DNA from: Apteryx mantelli
Lineage: Eukaryota > Chordata > Aves > Apterygiformes > Apterygidae
Direction: 5' to 3'
Assembly (NCBI RefSeq): GCF_036417845.1
Contig: NC_090020.1
Location: 32,906,425 to 32,970,424, forward strand
Length of the DNA stretch: 64,000 nucleotides
Shown: positions 50,841 through 64,000 of the stretch, in pieces
Position numbering within the stretch: position 1 is the stretch's first letter
Layout of the letters: every line of letters starts with the position of its first letter
Notes under the pieces: model-generated
The model's database searches: none
The model's input: only the letters and a program-made list of their open reading frames with translations
Told to the model about the DNA's origin: nothing
Position numbers and translations under genes: made by a program

Positions 50841-53800
50841 CTAAAATACAAAATTGTTATTTTAAGAACTTTCCAGTCAGTTTTCAAGAACAAATCCACA
50901 GCTACCAAACTTATCTAACATAGTAACTAACAACACAGTCTGAAGCAAAAGGACACAAAATTGATTCTAGACTTAATTTTAACATTTTGCATAAAGACAG
51001 AAAGAGGAAATGTAAGAAAGCTTGCTTAGAAAAAGTAAGTATTTATGGATTTTTTAATACACGCATTAAAAAGGATTCAGAGTATGATGAGAATTAAATC
51101 TTACTATTCCTAGTTTTTTTCACTATAACCACAAAAATCTTTATTCTTCTTTATTCTAATACACAGAGGTAAAAAGAGGTACTAATTTATTTACTTTCAT
51201 TTTACTATGTACATGGGTTCATGGACCTATCCAGCTAAGAACTAGTAAGGTCCACAAAATCAGAGGGTACGATGTAGATTATTGCCTTATGCTCAGAAAT
51301 GGAAAACCAAAACTCTTAGGATCTGATTCAGCACAAGGTAGGTAGCCACCGATGACAAATTCGCCCTCTGTTTAGCTGGGTGTGTGTGATTTGTACACTG
51401 TGAACATAGCTGCTTGTGCAATTGTGAGACTAACAGCAGCACACCTTTAATCTTTTTGTTCTGCAATCATCTACTACAGGCATGTCTAACGTGTAGCATG
51501 CACGTATAACTGCAATGTGAACTCTGTTTAAGTCACCATAGTAATGACCTAACACTTGTCTGGCTCCTTTCTTTTGCAACAGGAGACTATTCAATGAACA
51601 GACCATCTCTCAAAAGACAGACTTGGAAAACAGACTATATAGAATGTGATAAATTTCTGAATCCAGTGAAGACTGCATTTGGTTTAAGAAAACTCATTTC
51701 ATTCAGATTTGGGAAATATATATGTCTTATAAACAAATGGAATGACACACACATTATTTTTCTTTTCTGTAAATAATAGTTAATTGAAATTACACTACAC
51801 TAATATATACCGTATCCTCAAACACTCAGTGTATCACCGGTATTATAAGACTCTAAAAGTCTATTTGTCAAGTGGAATTAGCTTAATTAAAAATTAATAA
51901 TCCCTATACTAAAGTATGTATATAGCCAATTAGCTTGCACCAAAAATCCCCATGAAAAAGCAGCCTTTGACACAGTCAGTAGCCAAGACAACCCACAGCA
52001 CAAATTACATATGAAAACAGTATTGCAAGATAAGTGAAAATCGATTTTCAGCATACAGTTTAAGCACAGGAAAAATGTTTGCTTCCTACCACACAAGCGC
52101 AGTATTTTAGGCAGTTCATTCCTTACATAAACTATCAAAAACTACAAAACAAGGTACTAAGAGATAAAACAAGTTTGGATTGGCTGGATATAATAACTGA
52201 CATAACAATGCAACATTTCTCACATAATAATAAACAGGAAATAAAAGTGAAAAAGCAATTTAAAATATTTATCCAGCTATTTAAAACAAATATTTCATTT
52301 CCAGGTGAAAACAGCTGACAATCATGAAATGATCAAGGAAAAATACCTTTGGAGGAAATCATAATTTCTATCAAGTAAGTACATAAGCTTTAAGTTTATA
52401 AATTCAAAACTAACAGGACCCAAATATCCTTAAGTCAGCTCTCACTATCATCACAAACTTGAAAAAACCCTGCTTGTACAAAACACAGAGGATCATCCCA
52501 AGAGTGGTTCCTATACACCCATTCTTAAATTTCTTTTTTGGTGACTACACAAATGGCCTTTTTTCTTAAATAAGTTTAAACCCCTTGCTTCCTTTATACC
52601 TTTTTCTGTCTCCCAAAACACAGAAGAGAAAGTCCGCTCCTAAAATCCACACCACTATTTTTTCAAACAGTCCTGTTTTTTTCTACATTTCCTTGTTCTC
52701 TCTAAATAGTCTGCAAAGTTATTAGAAGAGACTATTATTTTTGACAGCTGCCACAGTGGCATAGAGAATCATTTTCCTCCTACCTTGCAAACCTGTGCAG
52801 CTGCCAGACATGACCTGGCTCTCTGAATGGATTTTCGGATACATAAGTTTGCCTCACCTTTTTTCAATTAACTGTATTATAAATTCCTAAAGTCTCAGAT
52901 GACCCAGCCAGATCCCTCTTCATCCTCTGTCATTAAGTGGTTTCACCCTTCTTATGTGAAACGTTAATGGAGCAAATTATGTCTTGTTCAGTGTATCCAG
53001 ATACCACAAAGATGGGTGCCTTATGAATACATATAATATTGGTATGACAAAACAAATATGATCAGACTGATTTAAACAAAGTTTACAAAGCAATCCATGC
53101 CTGCATTCTTATATGCCAGGTCTTAGTTAACATTATGATTGATTCATAAACACCGAAGGAAGGGATTTTAAATTCTAATATTAAAGATACTACCTTAATT
53201 AGAGACCCATGAATCAAACTGTATATAAACTGAATGCAGGAAACCTACTTAACATTTAAAATCAGCTTCAAAAAAAAGTGGGCTGTAGTCCATGTCACAA
53301 TGTTAGCAGATGAAGGACTTGCACCCTAAAGCAAATCCATTGCCTGCGCAACAGGTTTAGCCCTAAGATGCCTGAAGGGTGTGGGATCTTTACTTGTATT
53401 CTCCACCCAGTCACCCCCACCTCCCTAGGGCTACACAATGTGCTGCTGCCATGCAACCAGGGTGGCATAAAATCTGCATGTGCAGCACCTATATATTACA
53501 CAAAGCTGCAGTTTCATCCTTAATTCATATTGCCTAAAGCCAGAAGACAGATTCAGTCACAATGCTAATTAGACACAAGTACATCACAAGTTCCAAGCTG
53601 AAGACCGAAACCTTTCTTAACTCTCATCTTCCAAAAAGATGCAGAAATCAAAGGAACTGGAAACTTTTTCAAGTCTAAAAGGGAAAACTATTAAACAGTA
53701 GGATGCTTTCCCAAATTTTTGTCATGCAGTTAAAACAAACAAACAAAAAAACAAACAAAATGGTAAGAATGTCAAATGACAGTGTGTTTTGGTTGCCTAA

Positions 53801-54449
53801 AAGAAGTATGCAGCCTATAAAAAAGAACAAGACTTCTCCAAATTCCCATTTTGAAATTTAAAAACAAGAAACCGATCCTCCTTTTGGTTAAAGTAATACA
53901 CAACAAAAGTAATTCTACTTAATTGAGTAAGAGCAGTGTAAAAACTTGTGCAGGAGAAGAGTTCCTGAGCTGGAAAATTTGAAACTTTAGACTGAGGAAA
54001 GATCTCCAAAAGGCCACTGTTGAAGGTTACAAACTGAAAGCAGTATGTATTCTGGGTCTTTGACCTTTTGGACAGATTGACTAAAAAACTGACTATTTTG
54101 TATTCTACTTATGATTCTCTGGAAGAGAAGGGAAGGGGTTATCCCCTCCATTTCATTAATTAACAAAATCCTTGCTACTGCAGAAGAAAAACTAATTCAA
54201 CAAATTAACTGCTCCTGTGTAAATCACAGTTTAGACTGGGGGATTACTCCAGAATAATGTCAGGTAAATTGCTCTTACATATTGGTTTTGCACTTCATTT
54301 TTCTTCTCAGGTGAAAATGTCTGAACTGAGCTATTGTTTAGCTCATTATATTCAATCACCATTCTTAACAGTAAAAAAGTTTTTTTTCTTAAAAATTTCA
54401 TCTTTTCATTGAAAAAGAAAAAAAGCCACTAAAATAGATCTCGACTAAC
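50841..54449 (-). other. FANCC: FANCC intron, 3.6 kb
   Basis: AT-rich intron with donor GTTAGT (54444-54449) and acceptor TTTTAG. It contains the AAAC repeat at 53732. I see nothing else. Confidence 0.8.
53732..53760. repeat. (AAAC)n simple repeat
   Basis: AAAC and A-rich units in tandem within a FANCC intron. Confidence 0.9.
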
Positions 54450-54549
54450 CTGCTTGTTATCGTTCTGGTGAGCCTGAACAAAGAGCTGTGTAAACACCTG
54501 TATTATGGTCATAACTTCTGGAGCTCCATCAGTTTCCAGTAGTGCATTC
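54450..54549 (-). CDS. FANCC: FANCC coding exon, sixth from last
   Basis: This 100-base exon completes a split codon (AA|G, Lys) and ends in phase 0. It encodes NALLETDGAPEVMTIIQVFT then QLFVQAHQNDNKQ. The ALLETDGAxE and IQVFTQxFV blocks are near-identical to human FANCC as I recall it. The acceptor is AATGCTTAG and the donor GTTAGT. The segment is part of the alpha-helical core of the protein. Confidence 0.95.
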
Positions 54550-57414
54550 CTAAGCATTGAAAAGTTAGAGTATGACAGATCAGATTATTAGTGTGCCAAT
54601 CACATCACTGTTAATTGAAAGAAGGGGGAAAAAGTACATTTTTTCTATGCTGTAGCCTCAAGCTGTGTCTGAACTCATCAGGCTATTATGCCAGCATGAA
54701 AACTGACAGAACTACTAACTTTGCAGGCATTTTTTAAAGAAAACATATGTTAACTATACAAATAAACTATATGTATTATGTATATACAATATACACACAG
54801 ACATAAAGAATTTCCCCTAGCCGTAGGGGAAAAAAGAGAATAAAATTTAAAAAACAGACTACCACAACCTTAATTTTCAGCATCTGAATAGTCTTACTGG
54901 GTTCAACGCAACTATTCACAAGCTTACAGTTAGGTGTGCTTTAGTGCTTTGCTGGCCTGCATCCCACAGGCCATCTCAAATTAGAGAAAAAGAGTAATCT
55001 CCTGGGATATGGTACATGGAGCAAAAGAAACATAGTTTGACTATGACTGTTAAGTATTGCACTTCTACTGAAGCAAGGGAAACAAGCAAAAGAAAAAAAA
55101 AGTTACACATTTAAAATACTAAACAGGAAGACTGAACTTAAATAATACAGTTGGCATTCAGTCTCTGTGACTCGTTAGTGATTGTTAAGCAATGAGTCAG
55201 AAACACAAACAGAAACGAATATATACCAAAGGTGTACTCTAAATCAGTAATTGCTGCAGATGTAATTAGGGACACACGAATTTCCAAGTGCTTTCACTGG
55301 TGAAATCATAAAAATCCATTCTGGAGATTTTATATGTCAGGAAGGTGAAAGCCTTAATTGGCCTTCCATAGGGCACAATGATTCCCTGAGCAAATGCAGC
55401 AGGAAAAAATATGGGCAGCAGAGAGCAATTTTCCTTATCATCTTTGAAAGACACGTAATGTTAAGGAAAAAAGAGTTCAGAGTAAGCTGCCACTGAGATA
55501 TCACAGTGTTTGTTATTAGGGACTCATCTCTTTCCATAATGAACTGCAAGATGGGAACAAATAACACACTTCTGTAATTCAGAAGTTTCACAAAACCGGA
55601 GGAAAATATAATCCCTAATATAAACACAGAAATATTACGTAGAAATTCAGACTCTAGAATTCTGTGCATATCCACACACAATAATAAAATAAGCCTCTAC
55701 TTGAAAAAAAGAAAAAAGTTTATGTCTGAGATAAAACAGTCTAACACAATCAAGCTCAACAAGAAGAATACAAAGAGCAAGAAAAATTATTCCTGAAAGA
55801 GACATAAAGTTGAGATGTAGGCTTCTAACAAAGTATTGCCCCCAAAAACATAACTGAAGTTTTGCGCCAGGTGTAGAAAGCAATAAAGTAGAAGTTCTAT
55901 TTCTGCAGCAGCTCTCTAAAGCCTCCCATGGGACCAAATACAGAGTAGTGTGCTAATTTCTGGGCAGCACTTGAAAAAAGCTAGAAGTATGTCAGAGAAG
56001 TACAACAAAAATGAACACAAAGCTGCAGAAACAATTGATCTCCAAAAGCAGGCGAATACGTACAGCTTCATTTAATACTAAGAGGAACAGAAACACAGTA
56101 TTTTTTAAACAAATTAAGGGTTTAATGCCAAGAAAGTAAAGGAATTACTTGATGCAACACATGAGCATACTAAATAGACACAATGGAAAGCAAGCAAGAG
56201 AGCAGACTTAGACTCTTCAGCTGAACAACAGGAAAACATGCTGAATTTCTAAAATCATTTGGAACATTAAAAAAAGACAGTGCAAAGTATTATTTGGAAA
56301 CACTAATAAGCCAATTTTGTCTCATTACACCATCATTATGGACAGCCTCCAGCTTAAAACATTGGTACAGGTCTGTTCAGAAGTCGTATCAACCCTCAAG
56401 TGCATTTTTCCTTGGGAGAGTGACTGGTGTCGACTTCAACCGTTCAAAATATGCTAACCCTGCTCAGGAAATGGGCCACAGTAACAGAAAGGGCTGCTAC
56501 AGCAAAAGCTGCAAAATGGTTCCCTCTCACAATACAGCAGTCTACAATTTCTGCAGCAGAGATTCTTCTGTCAGTACCTGCACAAACCTAAACATGCACA
56601 CACAGACACATAAACACACACAGATACATGAACGCCCCCAAACACATGCACCCAGAAGCTGTTTTTCCTTATAAAGCAGGAGCTTTGATGAATGAGGACT
56701 GTCAGTTTCTTGTTAGCACTGAGTATATTATTTTGTATCCAAATTGTAGTACTGTCTAGGATAGGGGTAGATTACTGCAAAAGAATGGTAAAATAACAAA
56801 AAAGTCAACTGAAGAGAAAAAGCCACTGAAAATTGAGTACAAAGGACTGGAAGCCCCCATGTGGTGAACAATATATATTACCTGAAAAGTATTTTAAAAT
56901 GCATTCAAAAACAGATTCTTTACTAACAGGCAGATCAACAGTTTAATGCCATTAAGAGCATAGCTGATGTCAATCCTGAAAGATTTTTCACACAATTTTA
57001 GAGATGTCACACTAATAAGTGCAAATGTTTTAGCTTGACTCCAAGGTCTTCATGCTGCCACGGGCCAAGTCATTACCGAGCATATATATTTCTTACATTA
57101 GATCATATTTCAATGACAAAACCCTACTAAAACACAAAATAAATTCATATTTTTACTTTACAGGCTAAAATACAAGGTAGTCAATTGTATCAATAATTGT
57201 TACAATGCAACTTCCATATAAGTTTCATTTTAAGATTAACATTGGCTATTATTTGTCATATGTGTCACAGAAGAGTACAGTGGCACGCAGCTAAAGAATA
57301 AGACGTGCAGAAATTATAATACATCACAGATTATAATACTGCATATTCATAACTAAAACCTCAATGTTTAAACTGGTCATTTAAAACACTTCCCAATACA
57401 ATTTCAAAACTTAC
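54550..57414 (-). other. FANCC: FANCC intron, 2.9 kb
   Basis: AT-rich intron with donor GTAAGT (57409-57414). A short CA/ACAG-rich patch near 56595-56650 is low complexity. I see no other feature. Confidence 0.8.
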
Positions 57415-57467
57415 TTGAAAATTTCATCAACAATTCTGAAAATGGCAGGATGGCTCGCTGCTTGTGG
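57415..57467 (-). CDS. FANCC: FANCC coding exon, seventh from last
   Basis: This small 53-base exon starts in phase 0 and leaves AA of a lysine codon. It encodes PQAASHPAIFRIVDEIF. The human counterpart PQAACHPAIFRVVDEMF differs at only a few positions. The acceptor is TTGCTTATCAACAG and the donor GTAAGT. The exon is too short to appear as an open frame and was recognised by peptide and splice phase. Confidence 0.95.
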
Positions 57468-59889
57468 CTGTTGATAAGCAAATGAAAGGAAACAGTTCAT
57501 TAATTAATAAGAAGCAACTCAAACAACTGTCACTGTATAATTTGTAACTTAACCCATGGATGCTATTATGCTGCAATTACTAAACTATAGATCTCATATC
57601 AACCATTATTAAACACTCAGATTCTCTCACAATTAGGTTCTTAAAAATAAGTGCATCAGGATCAAGAAAGGAGACCCACAGCAATACCAAGCAGGCTAAA
57701 CATCTGATAAATACAAACACCTGTGATCCCAAACTATTTATGACAACGATCACTAAAAATACTGAGGGTGGCAGACAGATGAAACAGGTTATTGCATGCA
57801 ATTGCTGGAGACAAGAGACGGGGAGCAACTTTACCAGAAGTTTTCTTCCTGTCTTTACAGACAATCCCTTTGGATGTGTTTTGTGATTCTTGCTAAATCA
57901 ACAAAATTATACACCAGAAATTAAATTTGTAGCCTTATCTCCTCTGTCTTTAATACTACCACATGCATTTTGATCCAAGATATTTTTCCACAGTATTATG
58001 TTGTTTTATGAATTTCAGAGTTGCTAATATAACTTAAATACCTCAGTGCATCTTAGAGATCAAACTACATTTTTTTTAAACTAGTGAAGCTTTTTATCTT
58101 CATGGTGCTAGCATACAAAAGGCTGTTTTAAGAAAGTTGTTACATTAAACACGCATTAGTAAACATATTACTTTTTTAATCCCATATTCATAAATTCTAA
58201 GATTTCTGTAGGCTTTTATACAGTCCCAGGATTAAATAACCATTTATATATTCCCCCTCATATATTTATCTAAGAAAAAAAAAAAGTAAATCCTATTATG
58301 CCTTGTCTTTTCTGAAGTTAGCACCTGAAGATTTGATGAGAACATAATTCTTGAACAATCTGGAGTAAAACATGTCTAATAAAATGCACTTTATAGACTT
58401 CAGGATGCATGGAAGGATTAGAGCATTTACACATGGTGTTTATTGTAACAGCTCTAAGTGCTTGAAGCACCATTCCAAAGAAAACTTTTCTGCATCTGGT
58501 TCAGGCTAAAAAGTACCAAGTAGAAGATAACTTTTTTTAATCGCATGCAGGCTGAATGAGAACTTTAGTTTGTATGATAATCTCAGAAAATAGACAACTT
58601 TTAACATAAACTGAAAAGTTCTGAAAAGGCCAGCTGCTTGCTTCTTACAGTTGTCTTTACCCTATTGGAAATACTAGATGACACCTCATTTTCATCTTTT
58701 ACCACACTTTTTCTGTCACAGGGCTGCAGTAAAGTTGTCCTATTGAACGTATGCCACCTAGTGTTCAAAAGCATTTACAGTCAGAGGTTAAAAAAGTGTG
58801 AAAACCAGCATGCAAGTCACTGCAAGGCTGAAGTCTCCAAACTTCCATTACTTGAGGGAGAAAAAAACTGGGTGGATGACATAAAAAAAGAACTTTCATA
58901 ATGACATACAAACCCACAGTTGCCTAAGACTTTTTGACCGTGTTACTAGGAAGGATCTAGCAGCACACTGCTGCAGTTATCAAGATCAAACTAAGGTTCC
59001 TTTGAACAAGACCAAAATAAATGTGCTCTGAGCAACAATGAAAAAACTTTCCACTCTTTTGACAGACAGCAACTAACTACAACACTCATTTTAAGAACCC
59101 CCTCTAATAGCTCCTTGTATTTAATACACTGCTGAAATTGATATGAATTTCATCGCTGTTATTAAGCAGGAAAAAAAAATCACTGATTGTTATCTAATTT
59201 CACAGCAAGGTTTTGATCAATGTGTTGTATTCAATTCATTTGCGAGTACTGAAAATGAGAGTATTTATCATGGCACAAAAGTTTCCAAGGCAATTTGAAG
59301 GTGTGCCTTTTGTGTAGCATGTCCACACTGGAGCAGTGGCAATTCTGGAGTCTGGGAGGGATTCTCATAGGGTTTTCAGGTTGCTGATTTTATCTCCTTA
59401 CTTTTTCAAAATAGGACATTTTATATTTTAATAATCTTGTTTGCAAATATGCAAGATTTTCCAGATAAAGCTCAGATAATCTAACACCCTGTCTACTGGG
59501 AACTTGTTCCATCCCTTTTAAAACATGCACATCCCGTACAGCACAACGCACACTAAGTCAAAAAGATCCAGACACAGGAAACTGGAATTGCATGTGTAAT
59601 ATAATTATTACAAATTTTAAGAATGTGTATGCTTCTTCAAAAAGAAAAATGAAGAACACAAAAACATCTTTAAAAGAAACAAAACTTGAAAAAATATATT
59701 GTAACATGAACTATTACACATTCAAGTTCTACAAAATTTCAGTCCTTTTGTACCTGATTTATTATCAGAAAGTAGAATCCTCAGTAACTCATTTATTACC
59801 ATAATACAAAGCCAGCACTGAACAAAGATAAGAAAAATACATCCGCATCTATATTAAGATGCATGTACATGGTGCGCAGAAGAATATAG

Positions 59890-59915
59890 TAGTAGTCATC
59901 TATAGTAGTCATCTA
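59890..59915. repeat. Perfect 13-bp tandem duplication
   Basis: TAGTAGTCATCTA occurs twice in direct succession. It looks like a small replication-slippage duplication. Confidence 0.9.
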
Positions 59916-59967
59916 TTGTTTTTTACTCTCATCATAGCATTCTTTATAACAATCACAAGTAAGAATA

Positions 59968-60085
59968 AACATAAGGAAACAAATTGTGCTCAAGACCACA
60001 CAGCAACAGAGTTGAAGTGATAACACCAGAAATTCCAGTTCTCTTGACTTCCAGACTCTCATGCAATTATTTGGACAGAACACTT
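59968..60085 (-). repeat. Possible ancient MIR/L2/L3-type repeat relic
   Basis: The order of AAGGAAAC, GCTCAAGACCACACAGCAAC, GAAATTCCAGTTCTCTTGAC and TTCCAGACTCTCATGC follows the decayed amniote repeat motif (GGTCACACAGC ... AACCCAGG ... CTGACTCCCAG) in reverse orientation. The similarity is from memory and partial. Confidence 0.4.
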
Positions 60086-60870
60086 CTACAGTTAAACACA
60101 TCTAGCTTTAAGAAACTACTACACTTCTTTATTTAACATGTTTGCATTTCCAAATTTAAATTTTCCTGTATTCCTGAATTTTATGTAAGTATTTTTTAAT
60201 TAATATATCACTCTTTTTCTTCTACCAAGTGCTAAATATGCTTTTATTTTCATGTCATTTTGAAAGCATGAATATCTTTTCACAAAATTATTGTATTTAA
60301 AGCCCTCCTGATTTCATCAAAATTATGAGTAAATTGCACTATTTCAAATGTTCTACCATAATGACACAGCTTTTGAAGACAGACAAATTGAGGAAATTAT
60401 TTGTGACTTAGCTGGACTATATTACAACAGCAGCAACAAGAACAACAAGGTGCTCATTTTTTCTCTCTATCCTTTCACCTTCTTCCGGCACAGTGGCCAG
60501 TGAAAGGTGAGCATGGATCTGACTAGACTAGAAATCTGGCAATGAGGCAAAGCAAGAGGGCTGAAGTGAAAACAACAGCAAGGGAGGCCTCAGAAGGAGA
60601 ACTCTGTAAAGCATAACACATTTTTGATTCTGGACCAGACTTAAGAAAGTTGACAGTGTGGAAAAACAAAAAAGAGGAATCACAGAATGGAAAAGGAGAA
60701 GATGACAAATTTAAAGCACTCTCAACCTATAGCAGAAGATTAGGGTTTTCTGACAACATAACTTTGAAAGAAAGAAAATTACTTTGAAAAAACAACTAAA
60801 AACTGAACATGATTGACACTAATTTGTTCACGTTAGTTTATGTAAGTGCTTTACGAATCTGTTTACATAT

Positions 60871-60905
<35 letters not shown>
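60871..60905. repeat. (CA)n microsatellite
   Basis: About fifteen CA units, after an ACAT start, in a FANCC intron. Confidence 0.95.
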
Positions 60906-60908
<3 letters not shown>

Positions 60909-63120
60909 TTATCCCCATGCTTTTCTGGTAAAGCATAAAATACCTAATTTGTGTATTTATTTTAATTTTAGTAATTAACTCACACATAGAAACCTTAGCC
61001 CTACTTCAAAAAGGAAGACATCCTTTCACATACCAAATTGTTAAGAAGCAAAAGAGCATTTGCGAAGGTCATTTCACTATAAGCAACATGTGTAACACTT
61101 AGCTTTTGTATTTATTACTTCTCAGTAACTACAGAATTTCCAATATTAATTCCAGTTTCCCCGAAAGAACACAAACGTAATTAATAGCATACCATATAAA
61201 ACACAAGTTAGTGGACCATCACACTGCAATTACTTTTGGAATTCAAATGTAGTGGTATTGCATATCAAGTTTCTTTCATAATTAAAACATAGTAGTTTAC
61301 CACTATCTGGATACTCTATATCTTTATGAGGTTTATCTACATTTGGTTGCTCTATCAAGATATTTTGCTTTGATAAATGACTCTGATAATGCAACTATGA
61401 AACAGCTTATTCAAGCTTCCATCTTATCATATAATATAATCAAATCACTAATATATTTCTGCCTATTTGTACTCTACTGGTTTTACTGCAAACAGAAAAA
61501 GAAAAGTCTAAATCAATCAACTTTTGTCTCATCATTCCACATTTTAATTACCATATCCATAAGGCAAACTGAGGTCTCTTCCTGAAAATACCATAATCCT
61601 ACTGTCAAAAAATACATTTCCATATGCCTAAATAAATATTCAGATATTTTTAGACAGGCTAAATTAATCATACTGTTGGATTCAAAATGCTCACTGATCT
61701 TAATATCACACAAGTATGTTTATAATACAGCTTACACAGATATCATTAGACATTTTAAGCCATAATTTTGGGTTCCTTCTTTGATGCCTCTCTGAAGCTT
61801 CTCGCCCTTTTTCAGTTGCCATTCCTTCTCTCTTTTGTATACTCTCTCTCTTAATACATTACTCTTATCAACAAGCAAAATCCACCTTCAAGCTAGTCTC
61901 ACCCTTAGGCCCACATTCATACCACTTCTTGTCCACAGGATGTCCTCTCTAAACCAGCATTCAAAGCTGCTGCACTGGTCTTTCCTCCCTGTGCATACTT
62001 TCCTTTGAAAGCTCAAATTCTCTGGAGCAGAGGCAAATAGGTACAATCTAAGTAAGGTCCCATCCTTTTCAGGCATCAGGATGTGAAAACAATTCAAATA
62101 TGAAAATAATTAATAAACATTAAATCAATAATTATGATAAAGATTTTACTTCCTTTTATATATAAAAACCTAGGTTTTTTTCTGAGCTATATATGGTACC
62201 CTGTACTATATTCAACTCATATATTGTGTTCAGTACAGAAAAATTATATGCACAGGCTATTTTATAGTCTTGTCTTCTGGAACAGCTAGATCTCAAATGA
62301 TGCATAAGTACTGCTGACATGAAACGCTTAAGAGATTTGCAGGCATTGTAAATGACCCTTGAAATAGAAATTTGCAGATTCAATTAAAAAGGAAAAAATT
62401 CTAAATGTATCATTTCTTTTCCTTTTAAAATACATACTATAAAATTTTATAGGGTGAAAATAAGATATCTGTCTTTTTTGAGTGAGCTCCACTTTATGAA
62501 ATATAGAGTGTAAGTGCATAGCACATGTTTACATTTAAATTTACATTTAATTTTGCAAACTAGCATAAGTTTGGAGAAGGTGCTGTGTCATTATGTTTTG
62601 TAAAAAGAAAGAAGATAATTGGTGAATTTTGTAGCATAGCATTTGAAATCAAACTTTAATTATAGTTTAGCAAATGTTTTACATTAAGAATTTTGTTCAT
62701 GTTTGCATGCAAAACCAAGAAACCAAACATTCCACAATAAAATATTCTACAAAGCATTTCAATTGTTTAAACTGCTAAACTCCCAAGGGCACAGAGACGT
62801 AAGTAAAAACGGAATCAAATCCTCCCTCCCAAAAGCTTCTGATTTTTAAAGAGAAGGGCAGGTATTTGCACCCCCACCAATCAGATTCTCACTCTCTTTA
62901 TCTTTCCTTGGTCTATGGGTCAATTCATTCTTCTATCAATTTAGCATAAAAACTAAAAATTTAAACGATACTTGTAAGATTCAAGATTTATCTTTGTATT
63001 AGCAAGTTATATGCCACATGACAGCCCTTCTCCCTCAAAGATGCTGCCACATATTTTAGAACACTTCATCAACTCTTGAGCAGAAAGTACAGAATCAAAT
63101 ATACTACCTGCTGTACATAC

Positions 63121-63277
63121 CAATAATGAATCTTTTATGACACAAGCTACTTCTTCCAGTGAAGTCATCTGAATGGAAACCAGCTGGTCTAAAAGATATA
63201 AAGTAGCTTTTTCAAGGCTTGGTAAGTGACGAAGCCATAGGCTGAAGACAGCTGGTACAGAGAGGGAGATCTTCTTT
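63121..63277 (-). CDS. FANCC: FANCC coding exon, eighth from last
   Basis: This 157-base exon completes a codon with its first base and ends in phase 0. It encodes KKISLSVPAVFSLWLRHLPS, then LEKATLYLLDQLVSIQ, then MTSLEEVACVIKDSLL. The KKISL...LWLRHLPSLEKA stretch is almost identical to human FANCC. The acceptor is TTCCTAAACCAG and the donor GTATGT. Upstream exons of the gene are beyond the right edge of the window, so the start codon and promoter are not visible here. Confidence 0.96.
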
Positions 63278-64000
63278 CTGGTTTAGGAAGAAAATATTGT
63301 TTTCACTGAGAAATTGGAAGACAAACAAGAGCACACATGGCAAAAAAAGACAAAGAAATCAACCTGCAGCAAAACAGACAAAACCTACTTTACAGTGCTC
63401 TGCTCAACAGGCAGGACCGCAACGCTTTCTAAATGTGACCGTAGCTTTATCAAATAATAATGCCAAAGAATAACAGGGAATCACCAACATATACAAATGA
63501 ACCTTAATACAGGTCTTTACAAATCAAAAATTCATCTCTGCCAGATCCCAGCAAGTGGAAACGGAGGGTTCAAGTCTGGAGTTCCTTAACTCTCTAGAGA
63601 AATAGTCTGCCTCATGCTCCCTCTCTTTAAAACCCAGGCTGTTTCCTGTACACCTCTCTACTAGAAAGTGTCAGCAGCTGACAGGCAAGCAGAAAGATTC
63701 TACGTAATTTTATTGTTGGCTATAATTCAAAGCATTACCTGGTCTTTGCAAAGAAATAAGAAAACAAACAAGGTAGATTGATTCTTGAGTCCACCAACAT
63801 TGACTGAAACCTTTTGAAAGAGAAATGTTTAAGAAGGTATCATCTCTTTTTACCTGAAGCTTTCAGCTATAACTCAGCTGAAATATAGTATTACATCATT
63901 AGAAAATAAAGGGCATAGCATATAGCGAGACAGCAACATAATATGTGTGGACCAGGCACAAATCAAAAACACATTACAGAAACCACCCAAGAAGAGATAC
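63278..64000 (-). other. FANCC: FANCC intron (partial, runs off the window)
   Basis: Non-coding sequence upstream of the last identified exon. I looked for the preceding FANCC exon and did not find a match to it here. Confidence 0.7.

Larger units (their letters stand above)
57468..63120 (-). other. FANCC: FANCC intron, 5.7 kb
   Basis: AT-rich intron with donor GTATGT (63115-63120). It contains the 13-bp duplication at 59890, the possible old repeat at 59968 and the CA repeat at 60871. I recognise no other element or exon. Confidence 0.8.

Noticed and set aside
1-64000. CRISPR arrays, operons, bacterial promoters, tRNA or rRNA genes
   Set aside because: The window is vertebrate nuclear DNA. 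I saw no spaced direct-repeat array and no tRNA or rRNA signature on either strand.

Overview
This window looks like avian nuclear DNA. It is AT-rich, intron-dominated and poor in repeats. It carries one chicken-type CR1 LINE 3' end with the bird-style octamer tail, and it holds the convergent pair AOPEP (+ strand) and FANCC (- strand). In birds this pair is expected on the Z chromosome (general knowledge, not shown by the sequence). The great majority of short open frames here are chance or antisense frames. The real coding sequence is a set of small exons with consensus or near-consensus splice sites and matching phases.

Layout. From 1 to 21364 lies the 3' end of AOPEP (aminopeptidase O), with its last three coding exons at 1021-1137, 18444-18530 and 21224-21364. 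Downstream of the stop codon, on the same strand, is the conserved microRNA cluster miR-23b (22936-23017), miR-27b (23167-23263) and miR-24-1 (23719-23786). Poly(A) signals at 21857 and 25141 are plausible proximal and distal ends of AOPEP or pri-miRNA transcripts. From about 25.2 to 37.2 kb I see no gene, only minor repeats. From 37422 to 63277, on the - strand, lie the last eight coding exons of FANCC (Fanconi anaemia core-complex protein). They total 973 coding bases in one continuous reading frame, about 323 C-terminal residues. The gene continues beyond the right edge of the window.

Mobile DNA. A 5'-truncated CR1 LINE (42664-43079, + strand) lies in the FANCC intron next to the exon at 43190-43361. 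The most surprising item is a nearly full-length Tigger1-type (pogo/TcMar) DNA transposon at 47720-50084 on the - strand, also in a FANCC intron. It carries a dead transposase gene whose sequence closely follows the mammalian Tigger1 family as I remember it, with differences concentrated at former CpG sites. Such an element is not something I expect in a bird. Horizontal transfer is the leading biological explanation, and an assembly or contamination artefact is the alternative to exclude.

How the parts relate. AOPEP is an M1-family zinc aminopeptidase; only its C-terminal helical domain is encoded here. The miRNA cluster shares its strand and may share its transcript. FANCC belongs to the FANCC-FANCE-FANCF part of the nuclear Fanconi core complex that supports FANCD2/FANCI ubiquitination during DNA cross-link repair. 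The two protein genes are linked by position (tail to tail), not by pathway.
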